Positions 9,312 to 16,361 of a stretch of 21,195 nt of DNA are shown here, piece by piece (the first letter of the stretch is position 1; each line of letters begins with the position of its first letter). The position numbers and the translations under genes are program-made. The notes below the pieces were generated by a model that searched no databases, was not told the origin of the DNA, and worked only from the letters and a program-made list of their open reading frames with translations. The DNA lies in contig CAZJNX010000067.1 in assembly GCA_964547415.1 (NCBI GenBank), forward strand, positions 1 to 21,195, given 5' to 3'. Origin of the DNA: CAZJNX01 sp964547415. GTDB lineage: Bacteria > Pseudomonadota > Alphaproteobacteria > Rhizobiales > Amorphaceae.

Positions 9312-10227
9312 GGTCGTGGGGCCGCGGCGGGTCCGCTGGTCCCGCACCGGCCGCCTCGCCCGGCTCGGCGTCGCGAGTGGCTCGGGGGATCGGGTGCAGG
9401 GGGCCGTCGCCGAGGCTCGCGGTGTGGGGTGCGGCGCGCCGAAGCGGTCTGCGTTCAGGGTGGATCGCACCGGGCAGCGGCAAGGGAGCGGGCGCATCGG
9501 CTGAAGGGTCTTCCGCCTGGGGCCGCCGCGCGGACCCGCGCCTGCTTCCGACGCGCCATCGGCCTGACCTCGAGCCTCTCCTCACCCGCCCGGCGGCCCG
9601 CGCCCACGCCGGCCGGCACGCCATGCTCGACGTCATCCCCCGGGGCATCGCGTGAGACAGGCGATCGGGTGAGAGCGGCCCGGACCGGAAGGGCCATGGA
9701 AAAGGCGTGGAAGGTCGGGCGGGCGCGTCGGTCGCCCCGGCGTAAAGCCTTCTCGACGACCGGCCGGATCGCGAGCCGAGCCAGATCCGCCCGCGAGGCC
9801 GCGCGCCGACCGCCCGCCACCTGCCCGAAGTGCGCGCGTCCGTTCACGGGCCGTTCCGCTCTCCATCGGGATCTTCCCTGCCGCCGCCGCCCGCGCGGCC
9901 GTTTTCCCCTCCTCGTCACGGGCAGGGGGCGGCCCGCCCCCACGTCCGGCAACCCTGCGCCGTCACCCGACGGGGGCAAGATCGCCGCAGTAAGGGGCAA
10001 CCATGTCCTTCAGGCCTTGAGGGGTGCGGCTGGTTGCGGAGCGCGGCCGCGAGGATGAGGAGGAGCCCTTCGGACGCAGGCGATGGGGATCATGTTCAGA
10101 GCCCGGTTCGCGTGCGCGCGGATCGCGGAGAGCGGAGGCCCGCGCCGGGAAGGGGTGAGGGCGGCGAAGGTGAGGGCCTCGCCGCGTCCTTCCCGGATGC
10201 GAGGGGAGCCGCATCTCGGAATGCTTT

Positions 10228-10264
10228 CCCGGGCCCGGGCCTGGGCCCGGGCCCGGGCCGGGGT
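10228..10264. repeat. GGGCCC-rich low-complexity tract
   Basis: A run of alternating GGGCCC blocks (CCCGGGCCCGGGCCTGGGCC and onwards) next to the dctM remnant. It is fully self-complementary over short distances. It looks like simple-sequence expansion in non-coding, GC-rich DNA. Confidence 0.6.
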
Positions 10265-10329
10265 GCGGGGCCGGTGATGGACCTGTGGTCGAACGCGGGT
10301 GACGGCGCGCGCTGATCGGAGGGGCGCCC

Positions 10330-10992
10330 TCCGCAATGCCGTCGATGAATGCGACGCCGGCGATCCCCGTCCGAAAGCGGTTCTCGCCTTTCAGCTGTCG
10401 CCAGGTCCCGGCGGGCGTCGTTTCGAGCCGCAAGCGCATGGGGCAGGCGGTCCGGTGCGAGAGGGCGCCCTTCGTGCGCACGGCCCGGTGCCGCCCGGTC
10501 GCCAAGACGCTCTCGATCGAGACCGACGCCGCGACGAGCCCGATCTCCGGAAGCTTGACGACCACGATCACGAACCAGACGCGGTCCATCCCCGAGGATA
10601 TCGCCACGGGGACCGTCAGCGCGATCGTGAGAAGCCTGATGCCGATCGGGTCGCGTAGGGTATCGCGCGCCATGGACAGGGCGATGATCGCCGCCATCGC
10701 CCGGAAGACGGAGCCCCCCGCTCCGTCAGCCGGTCGAGCACGTCGCCTGCGGCGCCGGTCAGCGCCACGACCGACGGCAGAACCTGGGCGGAGATGGCGA
10801 TGGGGAAAGGGGCCACGGTCTCGAACGCCGCCCCCCTCGAGCGCGTCGCGGCGGCCGGCCGTCCCGCGCCGCCGCGTTCCGAAGCCGAGGAGGCCGGCGG
10901 GCGATGGTGGCGACGGCGGCCGCCTCCGTCGGCGTGAAGACGCCGAGGGAGATGCGGCCGATCGCGAGGAAGAACAGGACGAAGAACGGCCA
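10330..10992 (-). pseudogene. TRAP transporter large permease (DctM-like), C-terminal remnant
   Basis: Minus-strand remains of the 12-helix DctM subunit of a tripartite ATP-independent periplasmic transporter. The clearest segment, 10992-10900, reads WPFFVLFFLAIG, then ISLGVFTPTEAAAVATIA, which contains the DctM hallmark GxFTPTEAAAVA. After frame changes come AQVLPSVVALTG (about 10810-10750) and, near 10600-10500, LTIALTVPVAISSG and DRVWFVIVVVKLPEIGLV. The last matches the family's 'dpvwFgvvvvk..EiGlitPP' region, but with the PP replaced by AA. A final RTGIAGVAFIDGI near 10370-10330 resembles the last helix. Only about the C-terminal half of a normal DctM (about 425 residues) is present, spread over at least three frames, so it is non-functional. 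Confidence 0.75.
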
Positions 10993-11139
10993 GGCCCGCC
11001 CGCGCGCCCGCCAGCGCCGACCGGCTCCGGCAGGCCGTCGCGGCGGGCGCGGAAGCCGGTAACGGCTTCACCCACCACCGATGGCCGTCCTCCGGCATTT
11101 CCGGCACCGCGCTCTTCCCCTTCGCGCCCGTCAGGCGAC

Positions 11140-11588
11140 GCGCGTTCCAGCGCTCGCCGGGAAGCCCCCGCAGCCGACCGCCGAAGCCATGGCGAGGCTG
11201 CCCGGTGGGCGCGGGATCCGCACCCGGATCGCCTGGAAGAGGCGGGCGGTGAAGCCCGCCCGGGGCGCGAGGTGGCCCATCGCGATGAAGAGCCGTGCCC
11301 TCGCCAGCGCAGAGCTGGGCATAAGGGTGCCCGGCTCCACGGGGCGCAGGTCGCCAGCCACGCGTCGGCCGAGCCGGTCGGCAGGTCGCCCGCCTCGTAA
11401 AGGTGCAGGAACTGCGGGCTCGAGGACGGCACGAGGGTGCCCGCGTCGACGAAGCCCGGTTCCACCGTCCGCATCACCTCGCGGCCACCGAGGAGGGCGC
11501 CGCCCCGGTGGAGGTCCATCCCGATGTCGCCGCCCGAGCGCTTCTTCACCTTGTCGGCGAACCGCCCGATGATCTCGGCGTGCGCGCC
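11140..11588 (-). pseudogene. TRAP transporter substrate-binding protein (DctP-like) remnant
   Basis: Minus-strand fragments of a DctP-family periplasmic solute receptor. In one frame (11588-11352) it reads AEIIGRFADKVKKRSGGDIG, LHRGGALLGGREVMRTVEPG and FLHLYEAGDLPTGSADAW, which follows the family pattern of a long helix, the GG.LGG.rE segment and the LYE.g.LP segment. After a frame change (11361-11140) it reads GFTARLFQAIRVRIPRPPGS and LAMASAVG, matching the 'lkGlkiRtp.sp...a..alGa' region. The signal peptide, much of the N-terminus and the whole C-terminal domain are missing. It lies just upstream of the dctM remnant in the same direction, as in TRAP operons, but no DctQ small permease can be seen between them. 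Confidence 0.72.
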
Positions 11589-12092
11589 CGCTCCGGCCCG
11601 TCCCCGCAGTCGCGGATCGTGACCGCCCTGCCGGCGCTCGCCGAAACGGCGAGGCGGCCGGCCGCGGCGGTGCCGTCCCCGTCTCACGGCGGGCCCGACC
11701 GGATCATCGAGCGCCGGAACCTCGCCGGCCGCGCTCCGCGGCCCGTGCGCGTCCTCGGGCTCCTTCGCCCTGCCGGGCGCATCCGGCGCAAGCGGGGGCA
11801 CCGCGACGCCGATCGCGATCCCGGACCGGAGGCGCGCGGTCCCCGTCGACGGGGGGAGGCGTGGTCGTCGCCCCCGGACCGGCCGCCCGGGAGCGGCTGC
11901 GGCCTTTCAGGCCCGGCGCCGTTTGCCTGAGGCGGGAGAGTCCGGCCGCCGCCCGTCTTGCCGGCGACGCGGGCGAGCGGGACGCCCGGCCGGACTTAGA
12001 GGTCAGCGAGGATCCGCGCGGCCTCGTCCGAGCCGTGGCGAACCCGCTCGTCGGGGAGGCGACCGTGGCGTGGCGCGGGCTCGAGGCGGCGG
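11589..12092. other. gene-free stretch between transporter and IS110 remnants
   Basis: About 500 bases without a recognisable gene on either strand. Translations are low complexity. It may contain the lost N-terminus of the DctP-like gene and the outer end of the IS110-type element, but nothing specific can be read. Confidence 0.5.
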
Positions 12093-12500
12093 TCCGTTGC
12101 GGCGCACGGCGTTGGGGATGAGGGGGAGCTGGCGGGCGACGGCGATGGTCCTGCCTTGCCGGTGGCGCGCATGCGCTCGCGCGGCAAGGGCGAGCGCCGG
12201 GACGAGGCGAGCGGCCGTCAGGCCGGCGATGGCGAGGGCCTCGCGGACCTTGTGCCGCCCCGGGGTTCGGCGGGCGCCGCGCCACCGGCGGCTTTCTCCG
12301 GCATGGGGAGCGAAGCGAGCGAGAAGAGGCGGGACGCCGGCGACGGCACGTGCCGCGCTCGGGCGGTTCGCCGCGGCCGAGGAGGGTGGGGCCGACGCCG
12401 GCGACGGCCGGGAGGCGCCGCGCCAGCGGGGCGAGGTCGCGGTCCTCGGCCATGAGGTCGGCGATCGCGCGGTCGAGGGCTGGGATGCGCCGGAAGCCCT
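12093..12500 (-). pseudogene. IS110-family transposase, C-terminal remnant
   Basis: The minus strand reads RIPALDRAIADLMAEDRDLA and PLARRLPAVAGVGPTLLG, the helix-hairpin-helix-like start of the IS110 C-terminal domain ('l..ipGiGp..a..llae'). After one frame change it reads VAGVPPLLARFAPHAGESRR, WRGARRTPGRHKVREAL, and LPLIPNAVRRNG. This matches the family pattern 'lAGvaPf...SG.wrG.r.i.gGr..vR.aLymaal...r.....lnamlrdg'. The N-terminal DEDD catalytic domain is absent and the tail is frameshifted, so this is a truncated, inactive fragment. It ends 134 bases from the mmsB stop. Confidence 0.78.
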
Positions 12501-12633
12501 CTCTCCCTCGGGGGGCGCGGGACCCTTTGGCGGCACCGGCCCCCGCCCGCCCCCCGGAGCGAGCCCCGCGCCGACGGACAGGGGGCAGCGCGGGGCGTCC
12601 GGCAGGCCCGGCAAGAGCGGGGAGAACCGGCCG

Positions 12634-13530
12634 TCAGCCGCCGGAGCGCTCGCGCAGGAAGCGGATGACGCCCGAGAAGTCCGTCGCGCCGCCGTCCTCG
12701 GCGACGAAGGCCTCGTAGAGGGCTGCCGCGTCCCGGCCGAGGGGCGTGTCGACGCCGCTCGCCGCAGCGGCCTCCTGGGAGAGCTTCAGGTCCTTCAGCA
12801 TCATGGCCGCGGTGAAGCCGGCCCTGTAGTCCCGGTTCGCCGGGGAGGTGGGCACCGGCCCCGGCACCGGGCAGTAGGTGGTGAGCGACCAGCACTGGCC
12901 GGAGGCGGTGGAGGAGACGTCGAACAGGCGCTGCCGGTCGAGGCCGAGGGCGTCGGCGAGGTTGAAGGCCTCCGACACGGCGATCATGGAAATGCCGAGG
13001 ATCATGTTGTTGCAGATCTTCGCCGCCTGGCCCGAGCCCGCCCCGCCGGCATGCACGATGTTGCGCCCCATCGCCGCCAGGAGCGGCCGCGCCCGGTCGA
13101 ACGCCTCGTCCGGCCCGCCCACCATGAAGGTGAGCGTTCCCGCCTCCGCTCCGCCGACGCCGCCCGAGACCGGCGCGTCCACCATGGAAAAGCCGGCCGC
13201 CGCCGCCCGCTCCGCGACTTCCCGGGCGGTCGCGACGTCGATGGTGGAGCAGTCGACGAGGAGCGCGCCCGGGCCGGCGTGGGTCAGGATCCCGCCCTCG
13301 TCGAGGTAGACCTTTCGCACGTGGCCGGCGGCGGGCAGCATGGTGACGACGATGTCCGCCCCGCGCACCGCCTCCGCGACGGAGCGGGCCGCCGTTCCGC
13401 CGCGCTCCGCGAAGGCCGCGACGGCCGCGTCCGACAGGTCGTGGCCCGTTACCTCGTGCCCGGCCTTCAGGAGATTGCCGGCCATGGGGCCGCCCATGTT
13501 GCCGAGCCCGATGAAACCGATCGTCGCCAT
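12634..13530 (-). CDS. mmsB: 3-hydroxyisobutyrate dehydrogenase
   Basis: A 298-residue NAD-dependent beta-hydroxyacid dehydrogenase expected to oxidise 3-hydroxyisobutyrate to methylmalonate semialdehyde in valine breakdown. It has the N-terminal Rossmann motif GFIGLGNMGGPMAGNL (residues 5-20), the substrate-binding DAPVSGGVGGAEAGTL (about 117-132), the catalytic lysine region GSGQAAKICNNM (about 166-177), and the helical domain region AGFTAAMMLKDLKLSQEAA. Length and motifs fit MmsB; tartronate semialdehyde reductase (GlxR/GarR) is a close relative, but the LKDLKL wording and GPVPTSPANRDY segment favour 3-hydroxyisobutyrate. A GGGAGG ribosome-binding site lies just upstream of the ATG. It is the last gene of a four-gene minus-strand cluster, 39 bases after the membrane protein gene. 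Confidence 0.9.
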   Translation of the reverse strand: MATIGFIGLGNMGGPMAGNLLKAGHEVTGHDLSDAAVAAFAERGGTAARSVAEAVRGADIVVTMLPAAGHVRKVYLDEGGILTHAGPGALLVDCSTIDVATAREVAERAAAAGFSMVDAPVSGGVGGAEAGTLTFMVGGPDEAFDRARPLLAAMGRNIVHAGGAGSGQAAKICNNMILGISMIAVSEAFNLADALGLDRQRLFDVSSTASGQCWSLTTYCPVPGPVPTSPANRDYRAGFTAAMMLKDLKLSQEAAAASGVDTPLGRDAAALYEAFVAEDGGATDFSGVIRFLRERSGG

Positions 13531-13569
13531 GTCCGCCTCCCTCTCGTTTCGTCCCGTTCGCCCCGCCCC

Positions 13570-14007
13570 TCAGGCCCGTTCCAGGTGCCGGTATCGCCGC
13601 GCCATGAAGGCGACCGACAGGACCGCCGCCGCCGCCGTGAGCTGGGCGAGGATCGCGAGCGCGTCGATGCCGACGACGTCCGCGAACAGCGCTGTGACGG
13701 CGAGCTCGGCGCCGATCGCGGCGAGCCAGGCGACCATGCCCCAGGCCGACAGGAGCCACATGCCCACCGCCGCCACGGCGTAGACGACGGAAAAGGCGGC
13801 CGTCTTCACCTGGACCGGGAGGGGCGCGTCGAGGAACGGGGTGTCGCCGACGGGCAGGACGCCGATCACCGTCGCCCACAGGAGCCCGGTCGCCGCGAGC
13901 AGGCCCGCCGCCACGAGGCGGCGCAGCACCGCGTCGCCCCGGCGCCAGAGCACCGCCGGGCTCGCCGAGCGGCGGATCCCGATCCGCTCGAGGAGGCTTT
14001 CCGCCAT
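13570..14007 (-). CDS. uncharacterised four-helix membrane protein (possibly DUF6163)
   Basis: A 145-residue protein with no recognised catalytic motif. A basic N-terminal stretch of about 30 residues precedes four hydrophobic segments, roughly residues 32-52 (LVAAGLLAATGLLWATVIGV), 66-86, 90-108 and 112-134, ending in RRYRHLERA. The positive charges at both ends suggest both termini face the cytoplasm. From memory of gene neighbourhoods it could belong to DUF6163, a Hyphomicrobiales membrane family, but I could not confirm this. It lies between argC (79 bases upstream) and mmsB (39 bases downstream) on the same strand, with no strong ribosome-binding site, consistent with read-through transcription. 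Its composition and position make it a real gene; the function is unknown. Confidence 0.75.
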   Translation of the reverse strand: MAESLLERIGIRRSASPAVLWRRGDAVLRRLVAAGLLAATGLLWATVIGVLPVGDTPFLDAPLPVQVKTAAFSVVYAVAAVGMWLLSAWGMVAWLAAIGAELAVTALFADVVGIDALAILAQLTAAAAVLSVAFMARRYRHLERA

Positions 14008-14070
14008 GTCAGTCGCGCCCGCGGGGCGCCCGCGCGCCGCTCATCCGTCCCTCCCGAAGATGCCGGCGCC

Positions 14071-14085
14071 CGCCGGCCCCCGGCG
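14071..14085. other. short hairpin after argC
   Basis: CGCCGG-ccc-CCGGCG, a six-pair stem two bases past the argC stop codon on the minus strand. It lacks a T-tract. It could partially attenuate transcription into the next gene or protect the 3' end of the speB-argC message; it may also be chance in GC-rich DNA. Confidence 0.3.
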
Positions 14086-14086
14086 A

Positions 14087-15139
14087 TTAGGGGAAGAGGG
14101 CGAGCTGGGAAAGCCCCTCCGTCTCCGGCAGGCCGAACATGGCGTTCATGTTCTGCACCGCCTGGCCGGAGGCGCCCTTTACCAGGTTGTCGAGGGTGGC
14201 GATCACGATGGCCCGTCCCGGCCGGCGGTCCGCCACGACGCCGATGTGGATGACGTTGCTGCCGCGCACGTGGCGGGACTGGGGGACGAGGCCCTTGCCG
14301 AGCACCTTCACGAACGGCTCGCCTGCGTAGCGGGCCGACAGGGCGGCGGTGAGGTCGTCCGCGCTCGCCCCGCCCGCGAGGCGGACGTAGGACGTGGCGT
14401 AGATGCCGCGGTTCATCGGGACGAGGTGGGGGGTGAAGGTCGCCATCACCGGCCGTCCGGCCGCGCGCGAGAACTGCTCGTCGAACTCGGCCGTGTGGCG
14501 GTGGGCGGCGACGCCGTAGGCGTGGATCCCCTCGGCCACCTCGGCGAACAGCATCGCCTCCTTCGCCGCCCGGCCCGCGCCGGTGACGCCGCTCTTGGCG
14601 TCGATCACGATCTCGTCCGGATCGACGAGGCCCGCCTCGATCAGCGGGGCGAGGGCCATGATGCCGGTCGTCGTGTAGCAGCCCGGGTTCGCCACGAGCC
14701 GCGCCGCCCGCACCGCCTCCCGGAAAAGCTCGGTGATGCCGTAGACGGCCTCCGCCTGGAGCGCCACGGCGGCGTGGGCGTGGCCGTACCAGCGGGCGTA
14801 GGCGTCCGCGTCGGCGAGGCGGAAGTCCGCCGACAGGTCGACGACGCGAAGGTCCGGCCGCGCGTCGAGGGCTTTCTTGAGCGCCGTCTGCGTGGTGCCG
14901 TGGGGGAGGGCGCAGAACAGGCAGTCGACCGCGCAAAGGTCCACCTCCTCGAGGCGGACGAGGGGCGGCAGCGCGAGCCCGGTGAACTGGGGGTAGATCT
15001 CCGCCATCTCCCGGCCGGCCTTGCTGTCGGCCGACAGGGCCACGATCTCGGCGCGCGGATGGCGCATCAGGAGGCGGACGAGCTCCGAGCCGGTGTAGCC
15101 GGAGGCGCCGTAGACGGCGATTCTGACCGGTGGTTCCAT
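14087..15139 (-). CDS. argC: N-acetyl-gamma-glutamyl-phosphate reductase
   Basis: A 350-residue cytoplasmic enzyme that reduces N-acetylglutamyl-5-phosphate to N-acetylglutamate 5-semialdehyde with NADPH, the third step of arginine biosynthesis. It has the N-terminal dinucleotide-binding motif VYGASGYTGSELVRLL (about residues 8-23), the PHGTTQTALKKAL segment, the catalytic cysteine in VANPGCYTTTG (about residues 148-158), and the downstream histidine region GVAAHRHTAEFDEQ. The C-terminal QAVQNMNAMFGLPETEGL is the family's conserved end. I chose ATG 15139 rather than the upstream in-frame ATG because GGAGGAGAGG directly precedes it and the protein then starts at the expected place before the Rossmann fold. 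It starts 26 bases after the agmatinase-family gene, almost certainly in the same transcript. Confidence 0.95.
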   Translation of the reverse strand: MEPPVRIAVYGASGYTGSELVRLLMRHPRAEIVALSADSKAGREMAEIYPQFTGLALPPLVRLEEVDLCAVDCLFCALPHGTTQTALKKALDARPDLRVVDLSADFRLADADAYARWYGHAHAAVALQAEAVYGITELFREAVRAARLVANPGCYTTTGIMALAPLIEAGLVDPDEIVIDAKSGVTGAGRAAKEAMLFAEVAEGIHAYGVAAHRHTAEFDEQFSRAAGRPVMATFTPHLVPMNRGIYATSYVRLAGGASADDLTAALSARYAGEPFVKVLGKGLVPQSRHVRGSNVIHIGVVADRRPGRAIVIATLDNLVKGASGQAVQNMNAMFGLPETEGLSQLALFP

Positions 15140-15165
15140 CCTCTCCTCCCTCGCGCGGGGCCGCC

Positions 15166-16101
15166 TCAGGCCTTCGCCCGGCGCGCCGCCAGGCAAAGCC
15201 CCAGGAGCCAGATCGCGACGGACGCGCCGGCGAGCGCGGTCACGTCCGACACGTCGTAGGCCGGCGCCACCTCCACCACGTCCGCCCCCTTCACATCAAG
15301 TCCGGCGAGCGCCGTGAGCATCGCCCGCGCCTCCCGCGTGGCGATCCCGCCGACCACCGGCGTGCCCGTGCCGGGGGCGAAGGCGGGGTCGAGGGCGTCG
15401 ATGTCGAAGGTCACGTAGACCGGCCCGTCGCCCACCCGCTCGCGGATCGCCCGCACCGTGCCCTCCGGGCCGAGGCGCACGACCGCGTCCGCGTCCACGA
15501 TCGCGATGCCGCAGTCGGCCGGAGCGTGGGTGCGGATCCCCACCTGGATCGAGCGGGCCGGGTCGATCACCTTGCCGGCGATCGCGCGCGGCAGGAAGGT
15601 GCCGTGGTCGGTGCGCACCCCGTCGTCCTCCCAGGTGTCCTGGTGGGCGTCGAACTGCACGAGGGCGAGGGGGCCGTGGCGGGCGGCGACCGCCTCCATG
15701 AGGGGCAGGGTCACGAAATGGTCCCCGCCGAGGGCGAGGGGGAAGGCGCCCGCGGCCACCACCGCGTCGGCGGCGGCCCGGATCGCCGGGCGCACCGTCT
15801 CCGGCCGGGCGTAGTCGAAGGCGACGTCGCCCCAGTCCACCACCTTGAGGGCGCGGAAGATGTCCTCGCCGAAGGGGAAGTGGGGGTCGTGGTCGAGCAT
15901 CACCGAGGCGCGGCGGATCGCCTGGGGCCCGAAGCGCGCGCCGGGCCGGTAGGAGGTGGCGAGGTCGAAGGGGATGCCGAGGACCGCCGCGTCGATCCCC
16001 CGAAGGTCGCGGCCGTAGGGGCGGCGGCAGAACGAGTTGATCCCGGCGAAGGTCGCAAGGTCGGAGCCCCCCACGAGGCGGGTTTCCGGAAAATGGCTCA
16101 T
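15166..16101 (-). CDS. speB: agmatinase-family ureohydrolase
   Basis: A 311-residue binuclear-manganese ureohydrolase of the arginase/agmatinase family, which releases urea from guanidino compounds; agmatine to putrescine is the default assignment. The metal ligands are all visible: GGDHFVTLPL (first histidine), FDAHQDTWED (Asp-His-Asp), and FDIDALDPAFAPGTGTP near the C-terminus. SYRPGARFGPQAIRRAS and SIQVGIRT are also family signatures. The start at 16101 gives MSHFPETRLVGG and a family-typical length; the long upstream extension of the open frame has low-complexity composition and was rejected. Guanidinobutyrase or another guanidino substrate cannot be excluded. The gene leads the minus-strand cluster with argC and is divergent from an amino-acid permease across 260 bases. 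Confidence 0.88.
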   Translation of the reverse strand: MSHFPETRLVGGSDLATFAGINSFCRRPYGRDLRGIDAAVLGIPFDLATSYRPGARFGPQAIRRASVMLDHDPHFPFGEDIFRALKVVDWGDVAFDYARPETVRPAIRAAADAVVAAGAFPLALGGDHFVTLPLMEAVAARHGPLALVQFDAHQDTWEDDGVRTDHGTFLPRAIAGKVIDPARSIQVGIRTHAPADCGIAIVDADAVVRLGPEGTVRAIRERVGDGPVYVTFDIDALDPAFAPGTGTPVVGGIATREARAMLTALAGLDVKGADVVEVAPAYDVSDVTALAGASVAIWLLGLCLAARRAKA

Positions 16102-16361
16102 CGCGGGCCTCGCTCGGCTGCCGGTCGGGGCGGGGCGACGGTCCGGGCCGCGCCACGGCCGTCCCGTCGGGGAGATGCGGGACGGCGGGCCGCGCCGCAA
16201 GGCCGGCACGGCCTTCCGTGGAAGCCGCAGGTCTGCCATGCACCGGAGGTTGCCATTCGATGGCCGGATTTGCGATGGTCCGGCGATCGGCAATCCGCCG
16301 CCGTCCGCACCGCGGACCCCGCCGCGGCGGACGGGCGGGGTGACGGAAAGGGCAACGCACC

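Larger units (their letters stand above)
9215..10329. other. gene-free stretch after cysNC
   Basis: About 1.1 kb without a recognisable gene. It contains the 33-base tandem repeat just after cysNC and a GGGCCC-rich tract at 10228-10264. All open frames have Arg/Pro/Ala-rich shadow compositions. Given the transporter and transposase remnants just to the right, it may be old coding sequence decayed beyond recognition. Confidence 0.55.

Noticed and set aside
9377..9655. Plus-strand 92-codon frame after cysNC as a small gene
   Set aside because: No ribosome-binding site, Arg/Pro-rich translation and overlap with other equally poor frames.
10067..10129. Possible third transposase tail on the minus strand (SAIRAHANRALNMIPIACVR)
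   Set aside because: It weakly resembles the C-terminal segment of DDE transposases, but the match is about 20 residues with no supporting motif nearby. A translated search of 10000-10330 would decide.
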